NCBI RefSeq assembly: GCF_023277925.1 | Contig: NZ_CP063832.1 | Location: 2,744,001 to 2,808,000, forward strand | Direction: 5' to 3' | DNA length: 64,000 nucleotides | DNA from: Pseudomonas entomophila | Lineage (GTDB): Bacteria; Pseudomonadota; Gammaproteobacteria; Pseudomonadales; Pseudomonadaceae | Part shown: one piece after another, positions 46,301 to 55,189 of the stretch | Position numbering within the stretch: position 1 is the first letter of the stretch | Layout: each line of letters begins with the position of its first letter | The notes under the pieces: model-generated | What the model was told of the DNA's origin: nothing | The model's input: only the letters and a program-made list of their open reading frames with translations | The model's database searches: none | Translations under genes and position numbers: made by a program

Positions 46301-46388
46301 GCTTGCCTCTTCCCTCAAGTGCTTGATATCAAATCACTTCATTTCTCTCTTTCAGAAACCACTTCCATCATGCGTCACCTTAATCCCA

Positions 46389-46748
46389 TCACCCACCGTA
46401 TAGACTCATTAAACACTGACACTTCCCCATCACCTCCCTCTTATTCTTGTTTACATTTATCTCACACCACTCACTAATCTTTCTCGCCCCTTCAGACATT
46501 TCATATATGGCGCTCTCACCGATGAACTCAAATGCCATTCCATTTTCAACACCAACTAAATATCTCGGGACATTATCAAAATCTTCGTCTCGCTGAATAT
46601 ACACACCAGACATTTCAATCCCCATACCTTCGAACTGCAACAAACACTCAAGCAAAACATCAAGATAACTTTCCACATGCAAAGCCCCAGAATCCCTAAA
46701 ATCCATCAGGCATGCACCAACAATCTCATCACAACTAAATCCCTTCAC
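46389..46748 (-). CDS. Immunity-like protein, single domain (119 aa)
   Basis: This is a paralogue of both neighbours: LLQFEGMGIEMSGVY, VPRYL, MAFEFIGESAIYEMSEGA, ISEWCE and a final LMSLYGG. The GTG at 46748 is chosen because TAGGTGG lies 5-6 bases upstream and because the resulting N-terminus aligns without gaps to the first-copy protein (M-K then 11 residues to Cys). A GTG at 46757 adds three residues. It lacks the C-terminal extension of the copy next to rhs. Confidence 0.65.
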   Translation of the reverse strand: MKGFSCDEIVGACLMDFRDSGALHVESYLDVLLECLLQFEGMGIEMSGVYIQRDEDFDNVPRYLVGVENGMAFEFIGESAIYEMSEGARKISEWCEINVNKNKREVMGKCQCLMSLYGG

Positions 46749-46891
46749 GACGCCCACCTAACCCAATGAAACGCACTGACTATCACCCAATACCCCCTAA
46801 TCCAAGCCTACATATCAACCCATAACTCCTATCTTCCTACCTCTTACGGTGTGAAGTCCCTCAATTTTCCAGCGACACTCTAACCCCCCTC

Positions 46892-47269
46892 CTACCTCCC
46901 AGCAAAACAATCCCCATCATAGAGCGATACGAGCTTATTACACGCATACAGAACGGCTTCCCTCTCACAGTAAATTTTTTCATTACACCAAGCACGTATA
47001 TGCCTCGCCCCCTCTGACATAGTGCAGACATAGATCTCACCCATAAACTCAAAAGCCATATATCCCTTACGGCCAATTAAATATGAAGGAATCATCTGAA
47101 AATCCTCATCACACGCCAAGTAAACACCAGACTCCTCCACAGCAACTCCTTCATACACCAACAGCTTTTCAAGCATCACAAGCATATAGCTATCTGCATA
47201 ACTACTTGAGCACTCCCTGAACCCCGCCAAACAATTCCATATAATTGACTTATCGGCTTCTAGTTTCAT
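46892..47269 (-). CDS. Immunity-like protein directly behind the Rhs toxin (125 aa)
   Basis: The first gene after the toxin tip, and so the likely cognate immunity protein. It shows LLVYEGVAVEESGVYLACD, IPSYL, MAFEFMGEIYVCTMSEGA and IRAWCNE. The ATG at 47269 agrees with the paralogues; a GTG at 47278 overlaps the rhs stop and would add three residues. Immunity proteins bind the toxin tip and protect the producer from itself and its sisters. It resembles, from memory, small CdiI-type immunity proteins of ribonuclease toxins; this is not certain. Confidence 0.7.
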   Translation of the reverse strand: MKLEADKSIIWNCLAGFRECSSSYADSYMLVMLEKLLVYEGVAVEESGVYLACDEDFQMIPSYLIGRKGYMAFEFMGEIYVCTMSEGARHIRAWCNEKIYCEREAVLYACNKLVSLYDGDCFAGR

Positions 47270-47274
47270 TTTAC

Positions 47275-50200
47275 TCACTTCATGGATGGATGGAAATTAA
47301 CTACTACACCCGCATCATCTCTATAGACCCTGAACTTTATACCACGAAACACCGAATTATAAATTCTTTCACCACTTTTCAACGACCCCTGATAACCTAA
47401 AACCGCAGCTTCAAGACCTGCCTCATAAATCTCATCAGTAGAAATCACCCGAGGATCATATACAGTCTTAGGATTATCGAACTTTTTAATACCTACAACT
47501 TCCAACGCAGATGTCAGTTTATCCCTACCGTAAGTAATCTCAGAAATCCCTGGCGGGCCAGCCCGCTCCGAGAGCACATGCAAACCTAGATCATCAACAG
47601 CCCTCATGAACTCCTCTCTGTCATGCACCCCTTTCACTCCGGGCTTTACGGAGTACCCATCAAATTTTGACAAATGATCTTTTATACCCGCCTTAATAGA
47701 AATTCCTTTATAACTACATATCTCCGGACAAACCGACGACAACCCCAACGGATCCACCCACCCCGTCGGATTCACACCATACAAGTACCCATTGACCCCA
47801 CCCGCCAATCCAATCGGATCCGGCGTTAGATACCGCCCTGTCTGTGGGTTGTAATAACGGTGTCGGTTGTAATGCAGCCCGGTTTCTTCATCGTAGTACT
47901 GCCCCTGGAATCGCAGGGGGTTGTCGATGTGGTCCACGTCCAGGCGCAGGACAAGGCCATAGGCGCGGTAGCGCGCCGACCAGCGAACGCGCCCGCTGCT
48001 CGAGGTCAACTCCTGGGGCGTGCCGAGGTGGTCGAGGTGGTAGTGCAGGGTTTCGGCGGGACCGTCGCCGTCGCGCAGCAGCATCACCATGGGGCGGAAG
48101 CCGCCGGGTTCGTAGACGTAGCTGCGCCAGCGGCCCTGGCAGTGCTCGGCCAGCAGGCGCTCGCCCTGCCAGATGAACGTGGTGACGGTGTCGCCGACGG
48201 CCTTGGACACGCGGCGGCCGAAAGCGTCGTAGCGATAGCGGGCCTGGCGGCCGTCGGGTAGGTCGACGCAGGCCAAGCGGTGCTGGCTGTCGTAGTGGTA
48301 GCGGGTGACCAACTGCTGGCCATGGCCGCGGCGCTCGCTCACCTGGTTGCCGAAGCGGTCGTAGTCGTAGTGGCTGTCGCCGTGCATCAGCAGGCGGTTG
48401 GCCTCGACCCGCACATCGCGCGGGTCGCCGCGCAGGCCGCTCTGGGCCAGGAGGTTGCCGGCGGGGTCGTGGACGAAGTACTCGGCCAGCTCGCCGCGCA
48501 CGGCGGTCAGGCGGTCCAGGGGGTCGTACTGGTAGGTGCGGGTGCCGCGGCGGGTGTCTTCCAGGCGGGTGAGGTTGCCGCAGTCGTCGTAGTGGTAACG
48601 CCGCAGGAACACCGAGCCTTCCTTGCGATCGACACGCTGGGCCAGCAGGCGGCCCTGGCCGTCGTACTGGAACTGACTGAGCAGGTCGCCCTGCTGGCGG
48701 GCCACTTCGCGGCCAAGGTGGGTGCGGTGGGTGGTCAGGCGCTGGCCGTCGAGGTCGATGGCCTGCAGGTAGTCGCCGGGCTGGTAGCGGTAGCCCAGGC
48801 GGCTGCCGTCGGGCAGCCGGCAGTGGCTGATCCGGCCCATGGCGTCGTAACCGTAGTGCAGGGTCGCCCAGCCCTGGTGCTCGGTTACCAGGCGGTCGCA
48901 CAGGTCATACGTGTAGGCCAGCGGCCAGTGGCCGTCATCCACCTGCACCAGGCGGCCGAGGGCATCGTAGCTGTGCTTGATCTGCTGCCCGTCGGGCAGG
49001 GTCTTGACCAGCAACCGGCCCCGTTTGTCCCGTGTGTAGCGGGTCAGCCACGGCTCACCGGCCTCGCCGTGCTCGGTCTTTTCCAGCAACTGGCCGTTGG
49101 GGTCGTAGCGGTAGCGGGTGACCTGCCCGTCGAAGCCGGTCTCCTCGGCGAGCAGGCCATTGCGGTGGTAGGCCAGGCGGTAGCGTTCGCCACGCTCGTT
49201 GACCACCTCCGACAATTGCAACTGGGCGTTGTCGTAGCGGTAGCTGAGAAAGCTGCCATCCGGGTCGATGCGCCGGGACGGCAGGTGCAGCCCGTCGTCG
49301 TATTCGAAGCGGGTCACCCGCCCCAGTTCGTCGCGCTGGGCGGTCACCCGGCCATAGGCGTTGTATTCATAGCGGCGCACGCCGCCACCGGGCAACGACA
49401 CCTCGCTCAGGCGCCCGGCCAGGTCCCACTTGTACTGGGTGACCGCGGCGTTCTCGCGCTGGCGCATCACCAACCGGCCCAGGGCGTCGTAGCGGTAGCG
49501 CCGCGAGCCGCCGCCCGGCAGGGCTTCGCTGACCAGCTGCCCGGCGGCGCTCCAGCCCAGCTCGTGCAGGCTGCCGTCGGCCTGGCGGATGCCGACCAGG
49601 CGACCCTGCGGGTCGTACAGGTAACCGGTGACCTGCCCGCACGGGTCGGTCTGGCGGATCACGTCACCCTGGGCATTGCGCTGGTACAGCCAGCGAGCCT
49701 GGCCACGGCGTACTTCGCAGACATGGCCGTCGCGGTAGTGGTAGTGGGTCGCCTCGCCGTCTTCGGGCCGCACCGACAGCAAGTGCCCGGCGTCGTCGTA
49801 GCTGTAGACGGTTTCGGCGCCCAGCGGATTGCGCTCGGCTATCAAGCGGCCGTGAGCGTCGTAGGTCTTGTGGTGCTCGGCGCCATCGGCGTCGACCTGG
49901 CGCACCAGCCGGGCCTTGTCGTCGTGCTGGAAGACCTGCTGGCTGCCGTCGGCGTTATGCACCGTGACGGCGCCCAGTCCATCCCACTGGTAGCGCGCCT
50001 CCAGGCCCGGCACGCTGGACCAGTGGCGCACGCAGCGGGCCTGCTTGCCTTCGCCCTCCCATTCCCAGTAGAACGCCGCGCCGCCCGCCAGCCGCCGCTC
50101 GAGGATGACGTTGGCGGCGTCGTAGCGGTAGCGCTCACGCTCGTCCAGGCCGTTGCCCGCCTCGATCAGTTGCCCGGCGTCGTTGTAGTGGTAGCTGGCC

Positions 50201-52083
50201 AGGGTCGCCACGCACACCCAGGGCGACTGCTCGCGGCCCTTCGCATCCAGCAGCGGCTGGCGCACCTGCAGCTCCAGCGCCACCAGGCGGCTGGCCTGGT
50301 AGGCCAGGTACAGGCGGTTGCCGGCGCCGTTGTCGACATGCTCCAGGCGCCCGGCGCGGTCATGGCCCAGGGCGAGGCGGTTGCCGTAGGCGTCGCTCAG
50401 GGCCACCAGGCGGCCGTCGATGAAATGCAGGTAGCGCGGGCGCTCGCCGGCCTCGGCGATCACCAGCTCGCCCTCGGCCTCACCGAGGAAGATCGCCGCG
50501 TTGCTCAGGCTGTTGCAGATGAATGGGCGGCGGCTGTCGGGCATCGGGAAGCGGGTGCGACGGTTCTCGTGGTCGCACCACACCACGCCCTGGCCGTCGG
50601 CCTGCAGCTGGTGGCACAGGCTGTGGCTCCATCCGGGGCCCAGGCCGTGGTCGATCTCGGCCGCGCTGGTGCGGTACATCCGCACCCAGGCCAGCGGCAG
50701 CACGCCGAACAACTCGGCATCCTGCAGTGTGAGCAGCTCCTCGCCGGTGACCATCGACACCGGGCAACGGTTTGTGACGGTCTCGTCGGCGCGCTGGGCA
50801 GGCTTGTCGCTGGGGGTGCGGGGCTGGCTGGGGGCGTCGGGCAGGTCCGCTTCCGGCTCCACCCGCAGAGTAGCCTGACGCTTGCCGCGCACCACCGAGA
50901 CGGCGTCGTCCACCAGCATGTCGAGGTCTTGCGGGGCGCTCTTGATGGCCAGCGGCACCTTGGCCGCGCTGTTGACCTCGACGCTGCCGCCCGTCAGCAG
51001 CGGCTTGGCCAGGCGGGCATGGGCCGCCAGGGCGTGGTCGCGGCTGAGGTCGATCAGCCGTTGCAGGCTTGCGAGCAGGTCGCTGGCGAAACCGCCAGCG
51101 TGCTTGAGGGCCTTGGCGGTAAGCCGGAACGCCAGGCCCAAGCCTCCGGACAGCACGATGCCCAGCAACACGTCGAGCAGCAGGCCGGCATTGAGCATGG
51201 CGTAGGCCTGGGCCTGCCATTCGGGCGGGGTCAGGGCGAGCCACTGCAGGATCGCGGTGGCATAGAAGAACATCAGCAGCTCGTCGTGAAGCATCAGGTT
51301 GGCGGTATGCAGCAGGCTGGCCGCCTGGGCCTTGAGCTTCTGGAAGTCCGCCTCGCTGATGTGCTGCAACAGCTTGTCGCGGGCACCATCGAGGTTGAAC
51401 AGCAGCTTGACCAGGGTCTTGAGGTCGTCGAGCAGGTTCATCAACGCGCTGCTGACACCCTCGTACATCGCCGAGTTGATGTCCTTCAAGCGCTGCCACG
51501 ACCCCACCGGCGGCATGCGGTCCCAGTGCGGGCCAATGCGCTCGGCCCACTCGCTGTCGAGCCAGCCCTTGAGCTGGTCGAGCAGGCCGTCGTAGGAGCC
51601 GTGCAGCGCCTGGATTTCGGCCGGGCCGACCTTGGGGTGGAACAGCAGCGTGTAGCGGCGGTTGGCATGGCAGCCGCTGATGGTGGCCCGGCCGTGCTCG
51701 TCGAGCAGGCCCTCGAAACGCTGCGGGGCCTGGCCTGGCGGCACTTGCTCCACCAGTTCGTAGGGCGTGCCACCGATGGGCACGAAGGCCAGGCTCTCGA
51801 AGCGGTGCACGATGTTCAGCACGCCATTGGCCGGGCAGTTGGCGTAGCCAGTGATCGCGCGTGCCCCCAGCCCCTTGGCCTGGCGCATCACCTCGTTGCC
51901 CTCGCTGTCGCTCAAGCGCAGCTCCTGCTCAAGGTCCAGCGCCCAGCCCAGCCACAGGGTGTCCTGCAACTGCTCGAAAGTGGCCAGGCTGTGCTGGCGG
52001 AAGTGGTCTATCCGCGCCGGGCCGTCGGGCTTGTGGGCGTCGAAGTTGTCGTAGAGGAACTTGGCGTAGATGAGGAGGCTCAT
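47275..52083 (-). CDS. Rhs-family type VI secretion effector with variable C-terminal toxin
   Basis: The 1602-residue protein has three parts. An N-terminal region (1 to about 480) has hydrophobic stretches near 290-350. A long Rhs/YD-repeat cage starts near NRCPVSMVTGEELL, with dozens of YRYDxxGR-type repeats, and ends at DPIGLAGGVNGYLYGVNPTGW and DPLGL. A 154-residue tip follows (47278-47739) with DHLSKFDGYS, GVHDREEF, KTVYDPRVIS and a final FRVYRDDAGVVVNFHP. The tip resembles CdiA/Rhs ribonuclease-type toxins I recall. GC drops sharply at the tip. The start overlaps the DUF4123 stop (ATGA). No PAAR domain is visible. Confidence 0.88.
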   Translation of the reverse strand: MSLLIYAKFLYDNFDAHKPDGPARIDHFRQHSLATFEQLQDTLWLGWALDLEQELRLSDSEGNEVMRQAKGLGARAITGYANCPANGVLNIVHRFESLAFVPIGGTPYELVEQVPPGQAPQRFEGLLDEHGRATISGCHANRRYTLLFHPKVGPAEIQALHGSYDGLLDQLKGWLDSEWAERIGPHWDRMPPVGSWQRLKDINSAMYEGVSSALMNLLDDLKTLVKLLFNLDGARDKLLQHISEADFQKLKAQAASLLHTANLMLHDELLMFFYATAILQWLALTPPEWQAQAYAMLNAGLLLDVLLGIVLSGGLGLAFRLTAKALKHAGGFASDLLASLQRLIDLSRDHALAAHARLAKPLLTGGSVEVNSAAKVPLAIKSAPQDLDMLVDDAVSVVRGKRQATLRVEPEADLPDAPSQPRTPSDKPAQRADETVTNRCPVSMVTGEELLTLQDAELFGVLPLAWVRMYRTSAAEIDHGLGPGWSHSLCHQLQADGQGVVWCDHENRRTRFPMPDSRRPFICNSLSNAAIFLGEAEGELVIAEAGERPRYLHFIDGRLVALSDAYGNRLALGHDRAGRLEHVDNGAGNRLYLAYQASRLVALELQVRQPLLDAKGREQSPWVCVATLASYHYNDAGQLIEAGNGLDERERYRYDAANVILERRLAGGAAFYWEWEGEGKQARCVRHWSSVPGLEARYQWDGLGAVTVHNADGSQQVFQHDDKARLVRQVDADGAEHHKTYDAHGRLIAERNPLGAETVYSYDDAGHLLSVRPEDGEATHYHYRDGHVCEVRRGQARWLYQRNAQGDVIRQTDPCGQVTGYLYDPQGRLVGIRQADGSLHELGWSAAGQLVSEALPGGGSRRYRYDALGRLVMRQRENAAVTQYKWDLAGRLSEVSLPGGGVRRYEYNAYGRVTAQRDELGRVTRFEYDDGLHLPSRRIDPDGSFLSYRYDNAQLQLSEVVNERGERYRLAYHRNGLLAEETGFDGQVTRYRYDPNGQLLEKTEHGEAGEPWLTRYTRDKRGRLLVKTLPDGQQIKHSYDALGRLVQVDDGHWPLAYTYDLCDRLVTEHQGWATLHYGYDAMGRISHCRLPDGSRLGYRYQPGDYLQAIDLDGQRLTTHRTHLGREVARQQGDLLSQFQYDGQGRLLAQRVDRKEGSVFLRRYHYDDCGNLTRLEDTRRGTRTYQYDPLDRLTAVRGELAEYFVHDPAGNLLAQSGLRGDPRDVRVEANRLLMHGDSHYDYDRFGNQVSERRGHGQQLVTRYHYDSQHRLACVDLPDGRQARYRYDAFGRRVSKAVGDTVTTFIWQGERLLAEHCQGRWRSYVYEPGGFRPMVMLLRDGDGPAETLHYHLDHLGTPQELTSSSGRVRWSARYRAYGLVLRLDVDHIDNPLRFQGQYYDEETGLHYNRHRYYNPQTGRYLTPDPIGLAGGVNGYLYGVNPTGWVDPLGLSSVCPEICSYKGISIKAGIKDHLSKFDGYSVKPGVKGVHDREEFMRAVDDLGLHVLSERAGPPGISEITYGRDKLTSALEVVGIKKFDNPKTVYDPRVISTDEIYEAGLEAAVLGYQGSLKSGERIYNSVFRGIKFRVYRDDAGVVVNFHPSMK

Positions 52084-52820
52084 GGGGTGATGTCCTTGTT
52101 CACGTGCGCCAGCAGCCGTTCCATGGCTGGCGTGTCGAGCGGGGCACCCAGGGCCAGGCGCTCGACCTTGCAGCGCAGGGTGGCCTCGGGGAGGGCGAAG
52201 TAGAGATCGGGGTGGACCTCGCGCAGCCATTGCATGAGGTTGTCGATGACCGGGCCGGGGTCGCGCCGGTGCAGGTGCTCGAGCAGTTCGGCGCTGACCG
52301 GCCACCAGGGAAACGGCTCGATGTTCAAGCGTGCGGCCTGGCGCAATGGGCGCGCCTGGCCGTTGCTCCAGACCCGGCTGAACACCGGCAGCAACGCAGG
52401 CGCCCCGGCCTGCTCGTGGTCGAGCAGGGCCAGCAACTGGTGGCCGTCCCACAGGCGCAGGAACACCGCGGTGCCGTCCGGCAGCTTCACCTGGGTCAGG
52501 CTGCGCAGGTAGTCGAACACCTGGGCGGGCGGGTACGACGACACCGCCAGCCAGCCCCAGTCACGGCAGCGGGCAGTGCCGCACCAGGTGAGGAAGTCGC
52601 CCTGGGGCGCGGCTTCCACCAGGTAGGGCATGGCTTCGAGCCAGCCGGCGTAGGGGGTGCCTTTCCACAACGGCATGGGCACTTGAAGACCATCGTGGCG
52701 GCGGTAGGCCGCCAGCGCGTCGGCTTCGCTGACGCTGCCGAATATGGCGTACAGGCGTTCGCCATCGGCCAGGGGATTGGCCGCGAGCCAGGCTTCGGGG
52801 GTGAGGGTTTCACAGGCCAC
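52080..52820 (-). CDS. DUF4123 effector adaptor/chaperone (Tap)
   Basis: The 246-residue protein has the DUF4123 layout: EAWLAANPLADGERLYAIFG near the start, TPYAGWLEAMPYLVE, FLTWCGTARCRDWGWLAVSS and FLRLWDGHQL. DUF4123 proteins load a specific effector onto the VgrG spike. The GTG at 52820 has AAGGAGG 5-6 bases upstream and is preferred to GTG 52826, which abuts it. It overlaps vgrG by 11 bases and rhs by 4, so the three genes are coupled. Confidence 0.85.
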   Translation of the reverse strand: MACETLTPEAWLAANPLADGERLYAIFGSVSEADALAAYRRHDGLQVPMPLWKGTPYAGWLEAMPYLVEAAPQGDFLTWCGTARCRDWGWLAVSSYPPAQVFDYLRSLTQVKLPDGTAVFLRLWDGHQLLALLDHEQAGAPALLPVFSRVWSNGQARPLRQAARLNIEPFPWWPVSAELLEHLHRRDPGPVIDNLMQWLREVHPDLYFALPEATLRCKVERLALGAPLDTPAMERLLAHVNKDITP

Positions 52821-54852
52821 AGGCACCCTCCTTGCACCGCTCGCACTCTTCGCAGAACGCGGCGCTGCGGCGGAAGGTGTCGAGCTGCGCCTGGGTCAGC
52901 GGCCGAGCTGCCGTGGCCTGCTCGGCCTGGGCGGTGGCGCCCGGTGGCAGCGGCATGGCCGGGGTGCCGCCGGCGACCTGGCCGTTGGAATCGACATAGA
53001 GCCCCTTGCCGATGGTCACCCCGTTGGCATCGACCCGCACGAAACCGCCCCCGGCGCGCAGCACCACCTCGCTGCCGGCATCGAGCACCAACCGCCTGCC
53101 GGCTGACAGGTGGACCTCTTGCCCGGCCTCGACCAGCAACGCCTGGCCGAGCTTCATGTGCCGGGAGTTGGTGATGCTCAGGTGGTCGTCGCCGCGCAGC
53201 TCAGTCTTGCGGTCGCCATGCACGGTGCGGTGTTGCTGGGCGTGGTACTCGCTGTGGACATCGCCGTGCACAGTGTCGTGGCGCTCGTTGCGGACCTGAA
53301 TGCGCTGGTCGTTGCCTACGCTCTGTTCCCAATCGCGCTGGGCGTGAATGAAGATCTGCTCCTGCCCCTGGCGGTCCTCGATGCGCAGTTCGTTGCAGCC
53401 CTCGGCCCCCGGCGAGCTGGCCGTCTTGAACACACTGCGGGTCTTGTTTGCCGGCAGTTCCAGGGGCGGCAGGTGCGCGGCGTTGTAGAGGCAGCCGGCG
53501 ACCACTGGCCGGTCGGGGTCGCCGTCGAGGAACGCCACCAGCACTTCCATGCCCACCCGGGGAATGACCAGGCTGCCGTAGCCGTTGCCCGCCCAGTTGC
53601 TGGCCACGCGCAGCCAGCAGCTGGTCTTTTCGTCGCGCTGGCCGTCGCGGTCCCAGTGGAACTGCACCTTGATCCTGCCGAGGGCATCGCAGTGGATTTC
53701 TTCACCTGCCGGGCCGGTCACCCTGGCGGTCTGGGCGCCATGGATGCGTGGCCGCTGGCCGGGCGCCGGTGGCCGATAGGGAGTGCCCCAGGGCAACGCC
53801 TTGAACTGATTGCGGTAACCCTGCCAGGTCGCCGCCCCGCCTTCGCCGCCGGCCTCTTCCAGGACCTGGGGCTGATGGCCTTCGTGGGTGACCTCGGCCA
53901 GGAGCCACAGTGCGTTCCAGGCATCGCGTGGGTGCGCTTCAAGGGTGAAGAAATGGCCACTGCGCAGGGCCGGCTGGTCGCTCTTGCCTTCGGCTTGCAG
54001 GTAGTCGGCCCGGAGGCTTTCGAGGGCTCGCTGGCTCATTTGGCGAGCGCCGTCGCGGTCGGTGAAATCCCCGGGAAAACCGTAGTCCTCGACGTCCGGC
54101 TGGGGCACGGGCAGCTTGGGCTGGTGCGCGCCGTGCAGCACCAGGTTGGGCTTTTCGAAGTCGTAGCCACGCCGGCTGGCCCGGGCGGTGCGGGCCGCCA
54201 CCCGGGCGCCGAACTGGTTGACCACCGCCTGCTCCCGGGCCTGGCCGCTGTCGGGCGCGAAGCGGGTCGGCCGGGCCAGGCGCGGGAAGGCGCTCTGGTC
54301 GTCGCCGAACACCAGCAGGTGGCCGTCGGGGCTGTGCTCGAAGTGGTAGTGCAGCCCCTCCTCCGCGCACAGGCGCTGGATGAACGCGAGGTCGGTCTCG
54401 TCGTACTGGGTGCAGTAGTCGCGCTTGGGGTAGACCGTGGGGCCGAGTTGGAAGCGGTAGGCGTCGGTGAGAATGCCGTGGGCCTTGAGCACCGCGGCGA
54501 TGATCTGCGGCACGGTCTGCTGCTGGAAGATGCGCAGGTCGCGGTTGTACTCGAGGTAGGCCAGGCGCGGGACCAGCTCCAGACGGTAGTGGGTCAGCCG
54601 GGCGCCGGTATCGCCTTGGGCGACGCAGGCGATCTGCCCGTGAATGCACTGGCCGTCGCCGCCGATCTGCAAGGTCGCCAGTTTGTGCAGCAGGTGTTCC
54701 AGGTCGATGGCCGGGTCTTCGCTGACCAGTTCGACATTGAACAGGTAAGGTGTGCCGAGCGCCTCCCTGCCGGTGAAACGCAATACTTGCAAGTCCGTTT
54801 GAACACCGTGGACCTGCAAGCTGAATCGGGGCTGATCTCCTGATCCGAACAT
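52810..54852 (-). CDS. vgrG: VgrG spike protein (TssI)
   Basis: The 680-residue protein has the gp27-like part with YLFNVELVSED and the QYDETDLAFIQRLCAEEGLHY block (about 155-175). The gp5-like OB domain with WLRVASNWAGNGYGS and PRVGMEVLVAFLDGDPDRPV follows, then the gp5 C-terminal needle and a cysteine-rich tail (CEECERCKEGACG). The tail may be the docking site for the adaptor encoded next. VgrG tips the type VI secretion tube. AAGGATGGCGA precedes the ATG. No structural T6SS genes are in the window, so this is an auxiliary vgrG cluster. Confidence 0.93.
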   Translation of the reverse strand: MFGSGDQPRFSLQVHGVQTDLQVLRFTGREALGTPYLFNVELVSEDPAIDLEHLLHKLATLQIGGDGQCIHGQIACVAQGDTGARLTHYRLELVPRLAYLEYNRDLRIFQQQTVPQIIAAVLKAHGILTDAYRFQLGPTVYPKRDYCTQYDETDLAFIQRLCAEEGLHYHFEHSPDGHLLVFGDDQSAFPRLARPTRFAPDSGQAREQAVVNQFGARVAARTARASRRGYDFEKPNLVLHGAHQPKLPVPQPDVEDYGFPGDFTDRDGARQMSQRALESLRADYLQAEGKSDQPALRSGHFFTLEAHPRDAWNALWLLAEVTHEGHQPQVLEEAGGEGGAATWQGYRNQFKALPWGTPYRPPAPGQRPRIHGAQTARVTGPAGEEIHCDALGRIKVQFHWDRDGQRDEKTSCWLRVASNWAGNGYGSLVIPRVGMEVLVAFLDGDPDRPVVAGCLYNAAHLPPLELPANKTRSVFKTASSPGAEGCNELRIEDRQGQEQIFIHAQRDWEQSVGNDQRIQVRNERHDTVHGDVHSEYHAQQHRTVHGDRKTELRGDDHLSITNSRHMKLGQALLVEAGQEVHLSAGRRLVLDAGSEVVLRAGGGFVRVDANGVTIGKGLYVDSNGQVAGGTPAMPLPPGATAQAEQATAARPLTQAQLDTFRRSAAFCEECERCKEGACGL

Positions 54853-54959
54853 TCGCCATCCTTATGCCAGGTACGCTCACGGCGCCGCACCCACACAAAA
54901 GTGCAAGTACGGGGCGCGTTGAAGCCGTTGAGAAGTACCCAAAGCATAAGGCAATGAAC

Positions 54960-55169
54960 GTGCGCAACTTTTGCGCAGCCATACACAAGCAAATGATTTA
55001 AAAAGAGAAACGCGAATTTATTTCAATTTATTTTTATATTAAATAACGACAAATAATTGCCCACGCAAAACAATCAATAAGACGCTTCCCAGTACAAAGT
55101 AGGAGGTGCCCCACAAACCTAGAAATATATAAACAAATTTATAAACAAAAACGGCGCAAAAGTTCGCAC
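54960..55169. mobile_element. AT-rich element with near-identical terminal inverted repeats (MITE-like, tentative)
   Basis: GTGCGCAACTTTTGCGC at 54960-54976 and GCGCAAAAGTTCGCAC at 55154-55169 are inverted copies identical except for one extra base. Both point inward from the ends of a 210-base, very AT-rich stretch. No reading frame of note lies inside and no clear target duplication was seen. It lies upstream of vgrG and just past the LysE gene, and could equally be a paired regulator site in a silencer-bound promoter. Confidence 0.4.
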
Positions 55170-55189
55170 CACACATCTGCAACGAACAC

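Noticed and set aside
45138..47739. Possible CRISPR array or tandem DNA repeat in the low-GC zone
   Set aside because: The similarity is at protein level between diverged immunity-like domains; there are no regular short DNA repeats.
48280..52203. Long plus-strand ORF (1307 codons) opposite the Rhs gene
   Set aside because: It is the antisense shadow of the YD-repeat region, rich in Val, Ala and Gln without domain features.
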